This document shows, one piece after another, positions 1-6,419 of a stretch of 6,725 nucleotides of DNA. The stretch is from assembly GCA_017991025.1 (NCBI GenBank), contig JAGNMT010000208.1:1-6725 (forward strand), written 5' to 3'. Source of the stretch: Verrucomicrobiales bacterium. Its GTDB lineage: Bacteria; Verrucomicrobiota; Verrucomicrobiia; Verrucomicrobiales; DEV007. The notes beneath the pieces are model-generated. The model was not told where the DNA came from and made no database searches. It saw only the letters and a list, made by a program, of their open reading frames with translations. The position numbers and the translations under genes were made by a program. Numbering within the stretch: position 1 is the stretch's first letter; each line of letters begins with the position of its first letter.

Positions 1-258
1 CTCCAGGACCTGAACGAGGAATTCCTGTTCTACGAGGTCCAGCAGATCGGTCTCGGTGACTATTTTGTATCTTCCCTCAGATCGGACATCGAGCGTCTCC
101 GAATCGCTGGAGGCACCTACCGGATCGTCTTTCAGGATTTCCACCGATTGATCTGCCGCACTTTCCCATTCGCTGTCTGTTACACCCACGGTGCCGATCA
201 TATGATCGTTTGGGCCGTCCGTCATCGATCGACGCCGCGATCCGAGCTGGATTCGTGA
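1..258 (+). CDS. RelE/ParE-family type II toxin, C-terminal part (start outside window)
   Basis: Frame 1 is open from the first base to a TGA at 256-258 and gives 85 residues without a start codon, so the gene runs in from the left edge. The translation begins LQDLNEEFLFYEVQQIGLGD, the helical segment typical of RelE/ParE toxins (family pattern roughly EL-EAF-WYE-Q--GLG--F). It continues with GGTYRIVFQDFHRLICRTFP and AVCYTHGADHMIVWAVRHR, which match the terminal beta strands of the fold (R-FPYAVYY----D-I-V-AV-H). The family usually has about 95-100 residues, so roughly 10-15 N-terminal residues are missing. Known members inhibit translation (RelE) or poison gyrase (ParE) and are neutralised by an antitoxin normally encoded just upstream, here outside the window. 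Whether this one is RelE-like or ParE-like, and whether it is active, cannot be told from the sequence. Confidence 0.85.
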   Translation, partial: LQDLNEEFLFYEVQQIGLGDYFVSSLRSDIERLRIAGGTYRIVFQDFHRLICRTFPFAVCYTHGADHMIVWAVRHRSTPRSELDS

Positions 259-283
259 GCGACTTACCAAATAGGTCGAGATA

Positions 284-295
284 GGCAGCGCTGCC
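284..295. repeat. 12-bp perfect palindrome GGCAGCGCTGCC
   Basis: A perfect 12-bp inverted repeat lies 25 bp after the toxin stop and 58 bp before the transporter start. It could be a dyad operator. As RNA it could form only a 4-bp stem with a 4-base loop, and the T-rich run at 310-318 is too far away for a standard intrinsic terminator. Its function is unknown and it may be chance. Confidence 0.3.
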
Positions 296-322
296 AAAAT
301 GACCCACTACTTTTTATTGCAA

Positions 323-347
323 GATCCTCAATGATCCGGCACGATCC
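323..347 (+). repeat. Three GATCC motifs at exact 10-bp spacing
   Basis: GATCC occurs at 323-327, 333-337 and 343-347, each preceded by A-N (AAGATCC, ATGATCC, ACGATCC), so the period is exactly 10 bp. The array ends 6 bp before the ATG of the SLC13 transporter. Spacing of about one helical turn would place the three motifs on the same face of the DNA, as in some regulator-binding arrays. No regulator gene is adjacent, and so short a motif may recur by chance. Confidence 0.3.
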
Positions 348-353
348 GCGCCT

Positions 354-1880
354 ATGGAATCTGCACCGATCGGAACTGAAGGCCGAATCTCCGCCGCCGA
401 GGAGAAGTTCGAAAGAGCGCGCCGGACTATAGGTCTCTGGCTCGGGCCCCTCGCGTTTCTTGCGATCCTGCTGATTCCGATGCCGGCCCTCACCCCCGAG
501 GCTCATCGCCTTGCTGCGGTGCTTGCCTTTACTTTGATCTACTGGATTTGCGAACCCATTCCGATCCCGATCACCGCGTTAATGGGACCTTCCCTTTGCG
601 TACTTCTGGGGGTCGCTCCGGCCAAGGCGGTGCTTGCCTCTTTTGCTGATCCGGTTATTTTTGTTTTCATTGGCAGTTTTCTCATCGCGCAGGCGGTGAT
701 GACGCATGGACTCGACCGTCGTCTCGCCATCTCAATTCTCTCAATCAAGTGGGTGGGTAACAGCACCCGGCGCATTCTTTTTGCTTTCGGGGCGATCGCC
801 GCGTTTCTCTCAATGTGGCTCAGCAATACCGCGACGACGGCGATGCTCCTCCCCATTGCCCTTGGTATTTTGGGTGTGATGACAGACCTGATGACTGAGC
901 AGCGCGGCATCCGAGTGGAGATGCGCGACCTGAAATTGAGTCGCGGATTACTGCTGATGACGGCCTATGCCGCCTCAGTCGGGGGTATAGGAACGCCGAT
1001 CGGGACTCCACCCAATCTGCTGGGGCGCGCCCTCATCGAAGAACAGACGGGTATCCGGATTTCCTTTTTGGAATGGATGTCCTTCGGGGTACCTCTCGTG
1101 ATCGTGATGTTCGTTGTTCTCTATTTTCTAATGGTCCGGTTCCACCCCCCTGAAGTCCGCGAACTTACCGGGTTGAGAGAGTACCTTCACGGGCGCCGCG
1201 AGGCGCTCGGAAGGTGGACGCGCGGTCAGATAAACGCCTGCATTGCTTTCGGGGTTGCGGTCGTACTCTGGGTCACCCCGGGGATCATCAATATGGTGCT
1301 GGGCAATAATCATCCTGCCCTGAAATGGTATGAGACACACCTGCCCGAGGGGGTTATTGCCGTGCTTGCGGCGGGACTACTCTTTCTTCTGCCCGTCAGC
1401 TGGAAACAGCGCAAATTTACGCTGACCTGGGAAGAGGCAGTGCACATCGACTGGGGTACCATTCTCCTTTTCGGGGGCGGCATCGCTCTGGGCGGGTTGG
1501 CCTCGTCGACCGGGCTTGCCGAAGTCGCCGGCAGGGGCATTTTTGAAATGACCGGCGTTGCCAGTCTTGTGGCGATCACCTTCCTTTCCATTCTGATGGG
1601 TATCGTCATCAGTGAGACGACTTCGAATACGGCGGCGGCGAACATCGTTATCCCTGTCGCTATTGCTGTTGCGAAGGCCGCCGGAGTCGATCCGCTCGTG
1701 CCGGCGATTGGTGCCTGTCTCGGTGCCAGCTACGGATTTATGCTGCCTGTCTCGACTCCTCCGAACGCCATCGTTTATGGAACCGGCATGATTCCCATCC
1801 CCAGCATGGTCAAGACCGGTCTGGTCTTTGACATCATCGGCCTGTTTCTGGTTCTGGCGGGCGTCCTTCTGCTCGTCTGA
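354..1880 (+). CDS. SLC13/DASS-family sodium-coupled anion (dicarboxylate or sulfate) symporter
   Basis: This is a complete 508-residue inner-membrane protein with many hydrophobic segments and a charged cytoplasmic N-terminus of about 25 residues. It shows the inverted-repeat layout of the divalent anion:Na+ symporter (DASS) family. Each half carries an SNT motif (157-159 in LSNTATTAMLLPI, 424-426 in TSNTAAANIVIPV) and a TPPN loop (218-221 and 468-471), the elements that bind Na+ and the carboxylate substrate in VcINDY. Residues 458-474 fit the PROSITE Na+:sulfate symporter signature as I recall it, ending in TPPNAIV. IDWGTILLFGGGIALG at 365-380 is also typical. The family imports succinate, malate, fumarate, citrate or sulfate; the substrate cannot be assigned here. 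The ATG at 354 is the first possible start after an in-frame TGA at 300-302, and it has no Shine-Dalgarno sequence. The 3' end converges on the exonuclease gene with 8 bp between stops. Confidence 0.93.
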   Translation: MESAPIGTEGRISAAEEKFERARRTIGLWLGPLAFLAILLIPMPALTPEAHRLAAVLAFTLIYWICEPIPIPITALMGPSLCVLLGVAPAKAVLASFADPVIFVFIGSFLIAQAVMTHGLDRRLAISILSIKWVGNSTRRILFAFGAIAAFLSMWLSNTATTAMLLPIALGILGVMTDLMTEQRGIRVEMRDLKLSRGLLLMTAYAASVGGIGTPIGTPPNLLGRALIEEQTGIRISFLEWMSFGVPLVIVMFVVLYFLMVRFHPPEVRELTGLREYLHGRREALGRWTRGQINACIAFGVAVVLWVTPGIINMVLGNNHPALKWYETHLPEGVIAVLAAGLLFLLPVSWKQRKFTLTWEEAVHIDWGTILLFGGGIALGGLASSTGLAEVAGRGIFEMTGVASLVAITFLSILMGIVISETTSNTAAANIVIPVAIAVAKAAGVDPLVPAIGACLGASYGFMLPVSTPPNAIVYGTGMIPIPSMVKTGLVFDIIGLFLVLAGVLLLV

Positions 1881-1888
1881 GGTCCGAG

Positions 1889-2440
1889 TCAGGAGGGAAG
1901 TTTCCAGTGTACGGGGACTTCGAGTGACTGGTTGTACCGGTTTTTGTATTTCACGAGTCCGTTTCGGGCACCGTATTCGTGAACCATCTTGGTCACCTTC
2001 ACATCAAAGCAGCAATACTCCGCAATGTCCATGATGCGGCCCTCCTGCCACCATTTGATTGCATCGGTCCCGACCGCTGTCTTGCTTTCTCCCAGAGTCT
2101 CGCTAGCGACGGCATCGAGCTTCGGGCGATGCTGAAGCTCGCGCTCGAGATCGATCATAAGATCGAGATTGTGGGTCTGTTCCTTGAGATCGAGAATGGT
2201 GTATCCCATGAGGACCTCGTAATCGAAGGAAATGTGATTAAATCCGATGACGAGGTCGGCTGAGCAGAGCTCGTCAATGAGATCCTGAACACTGGCCTCA
2301 TCGTAGATCCGGTAACGATTTTTTGCCGTGCTGAAAGTGACGCCAACCGACATCTTCATGTCCGCCTTGCGATCCCATCCCCCGACGTCGTTGGCGGAAC
2401 GCTGGGTCTCCAGATCGAAATAGACGTAGTTCTCCGCCAT
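1889..2440 (-). CDS. DEDDy-type 3'-5' exonuclease (RNase H-like fold), PolB-exonuclease/YprB-like
   Basis: This 183-residue protein consists almost wholly of one RNase H-like exonuclease domain. All three DEDDy motifs are visible. Motif I is YFDLET (D9, E11), beside the N-terminus. Motif II is GFNHISFDYEVL (N68, D73). Motif III is EYCCFDVKVT, with Y142 and D146 spaced Y-x3-D as in the DEDDy subclass. These acidic residues bind the two metal ions used to remove nucleotides from the 3' end of DNA or RNA. The nearest relatives are probably the stand-alone predicted exonucleases related to the PolB proofreading domain, or the N-terminal domain of YprB. No helicase, polymerase or binding domain is attached. 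It is the last gene of the leftward group, starting 13 bp after the GH57 stop with no clear ribosome binding site (GGATCTGAGC precedes the ATG). Its substrate is unknown; DNA repair or RNA turnover is a guess. Confidence 0.82.
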   Translation of the reverse strand: MAENYVYFDLETQRSANDVGGWDRKADMKMSVGVTFSTAKNRYRIYDEASVQDLIDELCSADLVIGFNHISFDYEVLMGYTILDLKEQTHNLDLMIDLERELQHRPKLDAVASETLGESKTAVGTDAIKWWQEGRIMDIAEYCCFDVKVTKMVHEYGARNGLVKYKNRYNQSLEVPVHWKLPS

Positions 2441-2453
2441 GCTCAGATCCGAA

Positions 2454-4058
2454 TCAGACGTAGGGTTCGTACATGTTCCAGGGTAGATCGGAGAATACCG
2501 GATTCAACTGTTCAACCTCGTCGAGTACCTCATCGTCGGACTGAAGGGAAGCCGACCAAATCCGGTCAAAGTTTCCGAAATGATCCCGCGTACGTTTTTC
2601 AGCATACTCACGGGAGGGTTCATTTTTCATCAGAAATCCCCAGTCGCTGGATTGAGCCAACAGTAACTCTTTTGTCATCAATTGAATGCAGCGCTGACGG
2701 TGGGTGACCGTTTGGTCGGGCAAATCTCCCCGATTCCCTTCAAAGATGTTCACGAAGCGGGCTAATTGTTCCGATCGCTTCTGCAACTCCAGATACACCC
2801 AGTTGTTTTCGATGCTCGTCCAGGTCTCGAAATAACCGCCCTCGCCCCATGAGGATGACACCGGAGCGGCAGAGGGAAAGGCCTGTTCTTTGTGTGCCGA
2901 CAGATACGCTCCCGGGGTTGTGAAAATAAAATCGGTGCGTTTTGCCGCTTTGCGGAAAACACGTTCGAGGAACTCGGTCCCTTCGTACCACCAGTGACCA
3001 AAAAGATCGGCATCAAAGGCGCAGACAACGATAGGATTTTCGACCCCCTCCCCTTCGAGACCGGCGAGTTGAGCCCCGCGACTGCTGATAAATCGAACGG
3101 AATGCTCTTCCAGTGCTCTCGAAGCGAGCTCGGGGTCGTAGATTTCACTGTCGTTCCCGTCACGCGAGGAGCGGAAATACTTTAGTCCCGTGAACTGACG
3201 CTGACCGGATTCTCCAAGATACTCGCGCAAATATTCGATCGGTGCCTCCAGCCCGATATCACGCATGAAGTCGCGGTAGCGCTCGTCGCCGGGAAATCCT
3301 TCATCCGCATTCCAGATCTCGCTGCTGCTGGCCTGGTCACGTCCAAAAATCATGAGACCGTCCGAGGTCATCCCCGGGTTAAAGGGGAACTCTTCGTCCG
3401 CCTGAGGCGCGGTGGTCAGGCCATGTTCCTCGACGATGGTCCAGTCGATCCCCTCCTGTTTCAGGACCTGGCTCAGTGCCGGGGCATAGGCACATTCCGG
3501 AAGCCAGAAGCCGCGCGGCATCCGGCCAAAACACTGCACATACTGACGGATTCCCGCACGAACCTGTGCCTGCACGGCCTCGGGCACGCGCATGAGAAGA
3601 GGCAGAAGCCCGTGAGTCGCCGCACTTGCGGTGATTTCGAGATGACCGCTGTCACGCAGATCGGCATAGGCTTTGATAAGGTCGCCCTGCCACTCATCGA
3701 CGAAAAGCGTACGAAAGCGGCGAAGTCTGTCTTCATACCTCTCCGCGAGATGACGAAAGCCGGTGATATCGCCCCGCTCGACTTCCTCCCGGCAGAGCCG
3801 CAGCGTTCGATCAAGGTAGCCGAGCGTCCGGCGTTTCAGGAGCCGGTCCCGCAACATCGCCAACAGAGTTGGCGACAGATTCAGCGTCAGTTTGAAGGGG
3901 ATCTCTTCACTTCGCAGACGGAATAACATCTCAAGCAAGGGAAGATGGGTTTCCACAATGGCACTGTGAAGCCAGTCCTCTTCAAGGCAGTGAGCCACTT
4001 CAGGGTGCCTCACCCAGGGGACGTGGGCATGCAGGACGATGGAACAGTTTCGACTCAT
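2454..4058 (-). CDS. GH57-family 1,4-alpha-glucan branching enzyme (with DUF1957 C-terminal region)
   Basis: This 534-residue cytoplasmic enzyme matches the bacterial GH57 branching enzymes, such as that of Thermus thermophilus, in length and motif order. The GH57 regions appear in sequence: HAHVPW at 10-15; LTLNLSPTLL at 57-66; GFWLPECAY at 183-191, whose E188 is the expected nucleophile; CAFDADLFGHWWYEG at 346-360, whose D349 is the expected acid/base; and SSWGEGGYFETW at 402-413. The C-terminal helical part contains KELLLAQSSDWGFLMK (463-478), characteristic of the DUF1957 region. The known reaction cuts an alpha-1,4-glucan and rejoins the fragment through an alpha-1,6 bond during glycogen synthesis; a few GH57 relatives are amylases or 4-alpha-glucanotransferases. 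No other glycogen gene is in the window. Its ATG overlaps the stop of the RDD gene in an ATGA arrangement, implying translational coupling, and it has no Shine-Dalgarno sequence (CGGTTAAATTTTC precedes the ATG). Confidence 0.9.
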   Translation of the reverse strand: MSRNCSIVLHAHVPWVRHPEVAHCLEEDWLHSAIVETHLPLLEMLFRLRSEEIPFKLTLNLSPTLLAMLRDRLLKRRTLGYLDRTLRLCREEVERGDITGFRHLAERYEDRLRRFRTLFVDEWQGDLIKAYADLRDSGHLEITASAATHGLLPLLMRVPEAVQAQVRAGIRQYVQCFGRMPRGFWLPECAYAPALSQVLKQEGIDWTIVEEHGLTTAPQADEEFPFNPGMTSDGLMIFGRDQASSSEIWNADEGFPGDERYRDFMRDIGLEAPIEYLREYLGESGQRQFTGLKYFRSSRDGNDSEIYDPELASRALEEHSVRFISSRGAQLAGLEGEGVENPIVVCAFDADLFGHWWYEGTEFLERVFRKAAKRTDFIFTTPGAYLSAHKEQAFPSAAPVSSSWGEGGYFETWTSIENNWVYLELQKRSEQLARFVNIFEGNRGDLPDQTVTHRQRCIQLMTKELLLAQSSDWGFLMKNEPSREYAEKRTRDHFGNFDRIWSASLQSDDEVLDEVEQLNPVFSDLPWNMYEPYV

Positions 4059-4927
4059 GAAAATTTAACCGATTGAAGGAGTAATAAGGCGAAAAAGACA
4101 CAAATCGCCAGCACAATCCTAACCCCTCCCAAAGGCCTCCCTTCAACTCTTGTCTTCAAATGTTGATCCCAAAGGCATTTGCCCGTCGATTGGATCCGGA
4201 AAAAGCTGAAAATCATCCCGATAAAGATGAAGGGGAACTGATAAAAGCCGACGCCCATCACATACACATAAAAAGAACGCCCGAGTGAGGCGAGCATGGG
4301 GATCGCTTCCCCCGCCTCTGCTTTCACTTTCAAGCCGAAGAGAGCCTTCCCCGGGGTTGTTCCGAAGAGATGGATAAGGACGGCTTCAAGCAGGTGCCAT
4401 CCGATGAGAGACAGAAAGAGCGTTCTCGCGAAGTTGAGGGCTTCGGGTTTCTGCATTTCCTCCATGTACCGGGCGAACAAATCAGAAAACCCCTCATTGG
4501 GGCCCTGATGGGGAATGACCATGTCGGAGAGCTGGAAGATCAGGACCGAAACGGCCGTGTAGTCGAACATCCGCGCCCAAAAACGAATGAAGGGCCGGGC
4601 CTGAGCCCGGGTCACTGAGGAAATAACTTGAGCGGGCTCCACTTGCGGGAGCGGCGAACTTCCGATCTCCCGGGCATGCGGGACCAAGGATTCAGAGGCC
4701 GGAGCCGGAAGAGGTGGCGGGACCGGCAGGGACGCCGGCTTGCGCGCCTGATTGCGCTCGCGCACGGCTTCGAGAGCAGCGATCTCGCGGAGTGGTTTCC
4801 AATCCTCAAGATCACGGTGCCAGGCAAGGGTGTCGGCTGTCACCTCGCCGCTGTCCAGCAAATCGCCGACCTTGAAAATCGAATAGGGGCCCTGCTTCGA
4901 GCCGTCGATTGAGAGGTAAAAATCCAT
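4055..4927 (-). CDS. GYF_2 (DUF4339) domain plus RDD-family membrane protein
   Basis: This 290-residue protein has three parts. Residues 3-55 are a GYF_2/DUF4339 domain, shown by the hallmark pattern FYLSIDGSKQGPYSIFKVGDL and the aromatic W36, W43 positions; this domain is thought to be a peptide or protein interaction module. Residues about 64-100 form a low-complexity linker rich in Pro and Ala. Residues 111-261 are an RDD domain, with RPFIRFWARMFDY at its start, LFGTTPGKALFGLKV at 187-201 and GKCLWDQHLKTRV near its end. Hydrophobic stretches near 121-138, 168-187, 217-245 and 267-285 suggest four membrane segments, with the GYF domain probably cytoplasmic because there is no signal peptide. 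The function of RDD proteins is mostly unknown; transport has been proposed for some. The gene follows the LolC/E-like permease by 71 bp and overlaps the branching enzyme start. Its ATG is preceded by a pyrimidine-rich stretch (TTCCCTTTTCCCC), so no Shine-Dalgarno sequence is present. Confidence 0.85.
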   Translation of the reverse strand: MDFYLSIDGSKQGPYSIFKVGDLLDSGEVTADTLAWHRDLEDWKPLREIAALEAVRERNQARKPASLPVPPPLPAPASESLVPHAREIGSSPLPQVEPAQVISSVTRAQARPFIRFWARMFDYTAVSVLIFQLSDMVIPHQGPNEGFSDLFARYMEEMQKPEALNFARTLFLSLIGWHLLEAVLIHLFGTTPGKALFGLKVKAEAGEAIPMLASLGRSFYVYVMGVGFYQFPFIFIGMIFSFFRIQSTGKCLWDQHLKTRVEGRPLGGVRIVLAICVFFALLLLQSVKFS

Positions 4928-4998
4928 GGGGAAAAGGGAATAAAATTGAGAGAGGTCGGGCCGCGCTCACTGATTGCGGACAGGCTGAGGTGAAATCG

Positions 4999-6345
4999 TT
5001 ATTCGCTCCGAAGTGCTTTTGCCGGTTGCTGAAAAGCGGCAATCAAGGCGGGAATAAGAGAGGCAATCGTGCAGGCAAAAAAAGCGCTAAGGGAAATAAT
5101 CACGAGATCCCGCGGCGTTTGTTGTGCGGGAAGGCCACCATCGACCCCGTAGATCTCCGCGTTGAAAATATCAACCCCGAAACTACTTCCGATCCAGGCT
5201 GAGATCCCGTTTCGGAAATAGAGAGTCACTTCCGCGAGGAGCAGCCCCATTATAATTCCGAGAATGCCCACGAGGATGCCCTGTATCAGGAAGACCCAGG
5301 CGATCTGACCCTCCAGCGAACCCAGTGCCTTGAGGAGACCAATCTCGGAACGTTTCTGATACGTTACCGTGATCATCGTGTTCATGATCCCGAAACCGCC
5401 CACGATCATAATGATGAACAGGATCAAGTACATGGCCTGCCGTTCCGCAGCGACCGCGTCGAAGATCCCTTTGTGCATCTGTGCCCAGGTTTGCACCCGG
5501 TATTGCTGGGGAAGAATGGTGTGTAGCTTTTCCTGGTACTGGTTCGCCTTGAACCCGTCGTCGGTCCGGAGCGCAATGCCGTGGCACTCTTCAAGGTCAA
5601 AGTTATAAAGTACCTGTGCCGTCTCGAGGTTGACGAAAATGATGTTGCTGTCGAAGTCCCAATTTCCCGAATCAAAGATCCCCGTGACAGTGACCTCCTG
5701 GGGGGCCGTCATTTGCCGAATCTCGTTGATGCCTTCCTTTTTCCCCTCTTCGTCCTTCGATTTTTCCACCCGGTCGAGTGACTGCATGATGGAGTCAATG
5801 TCGCGGGTTGAGTAGAGTAGAATTTTGTCTCCGATCTCGATACTCTGCCCTTCGGCGATGCCGTCGCCGACTACCGCCGAATAGGGATCGGTGATGTCAA
5901 AGTCCCCGCGAGGGAGGGTCTTCTCCGGATTCATGGGGTTTTTGGGATCCAGTGTCTTCGCGAGCTTTCCCTGCATCCTCTTTAATTCGTCTCCCTTCGG
6001 GGGGAGAATACCCCGAATCATCGGGGCGCTCCGCCGTCCCTGGAAATCCATGATGACCTGACCGTAGACAAACGGCGTCACCGAGACAACCCCGTCGACG
6101 GCAGCGACTTTTTCCACCGTGTCCGGCCAGTCGCGAATGATGCCGCCCGAATCAATCACGAGATGCGGTTCGAACCCGAGAATACTGTCCTTGATCCGCT
6201 CGCCATAACCGGTAAAAACCGCGATCACCACCACCATCGCCCATACTCCCAAAGCCACTCCGAGTATGGAAATCACCGTGATAAGCGAGACAAAAGTGCG
6301 CTTCGGCTTCAAATAACGGGTTGCCAGGAAAGGACTGAAAAGCAT
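4999..6345 (-). CDS. LolC/LolE-family ABC transporter permease (lipoprotein release)
   Basis: This complete 448-residue inner-membrane permease has the MacB/LolCE layout. A first membrane helix at about 20-45 follows the family start SPFLATRYLKPKR. A large periplasmic domain spans about 46-300, and three further helices lie near 303-328, 348-375 and 412-438. The cytoplasmic loop YQKRSEIGLLKALG (329-342) is the coupling segment that contacts the ATPase. The end, QQPAKALRSE, is the usual terminus for this fold. LolCDE extracts lipoproteins from the inner membrane and passes them to LolA for delivery to the outer membrane. A single protein of this kind may act as a homodimer, as described for LolF-type systems; LolC and LolE cannot be separated here. 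A strongly charged stretch at about 191-210 may be a lineage-specific insertion in the periplasmic domain. No LolD ATPase gene is adjacent. It heads the leftward gene group, and the ATG lacks a Shine-Dalgarno sequence (GTCAACCCCTCGTC precedes it). Confidence 0.9.
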   Translation of the reverse strand: MLFSPFLATRYLKPKRTFVSLITVISILGVALGVWAMVVVIAVFTGYGERIKDSILGFEPHLVIDSGGIIRDWPDTVEKVAAVDGVVSVTPFVYGQVIMDFQGRRSAPMIRGILPPKGDELKRMQGKLAKTLDPKNPMNPEKTLPRGDFDITDPYSAVVGDGIAEGQSIEIGDKILLYSTRDIDSIMQSLDRVEKSKDEEGKKEGINEIRQMTAPQEVTVTGIFDSGNWDFDSNIIFVNLETAQVLYNFDLEECHGIALRTDDGFKANQYQEKLHTILPQQYRVQTWAQMHKGIFDAVAAERQAMYLILFIIMIVGGFGIMNTMITVTYQKRSEIGLLKALGSLEGQIAWVFLIQGILVGILGIIMGLLLAEVTLYFRNGISAWIGSSFGVDIFNAEIYGVDGGLPAQQTPRDLVIISLSAFFACTIASLIPALIAAFQQPAKALRSE

Positions 6346-6354
6346 GACGAGGGG

Positions 6355-6385
6355 TTGACTTCCCCCTATGGTAGCCGCTTATCCT
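6355..6385 (+). promoter_or_regulatory. Weak candidate sigma-70 promoter for the adenylate-kinase-like gene
   Basis: TTGACT at 6355-6360 matches the -35 consensus at five of six positions. TATCCT at 6380-6385 matches the -10 consensus at four of six, but the 19-bp spacer is longer than the usual 17. A transcript would start near 6392 and leave a leader of about 28 bases. It sits in the 74-bp gap between divergent starts, where a promoter is expected. No convincing promoter for the permease was seen on the other strand. Confidence 0.25.
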
Positions 6386-6419
6386 CAATCCGATAGTCGA
6401 ATTCACCTTAACTAGACCC

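Noticed and set aside
77..307. Open frame of 76 codons on the - strand near the left edge
   Set aside because: It overlaps the RelE/ParE-like frame on the + strand and has no recognisable domain.
310..318. T-rich run as part of an intrinsic terminator after the toxin gene
   Set aside because: The only nearby dyad (284-295) could form just a 4-bp stem and ends 14 bp before the T-run, which is too far.
317..345. TTGCAA and CACGAT as a promoter for the transporter
   Set aside because: The spacer is 17 bp, but the -10 box matches at only three of six positions and lacks the key first T, so it is no better than chance.
539..910. Open frame of 123 codons on the - strand
   Set aside because: It is antisense to the SLC13 transporter, whose own frame carries the family motifs across this stretch.
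3423..3926. Open frame of 167 codons on the + strand
   Set aside because: It lies wholly inside the GH57 gene on the opposite strand, its translation resembles no known family, and the GH57 frame has clear motifs throughout.
4928..4998. Gap between the permease and GYF-RDD genes as a terminator or small-gene site
   Set aside because: No stable hairpin with a T-run and no convincing short frame; the only stem seen has about 4 bp. It may simply be an intra-operon spacer.
5183..5587. Open frame of 134 codons on the - strand
   Set aside because: It is an alternative frame inside the LolC/E permease; its composition is rich in Arg, Gly and His with no domain pattern.
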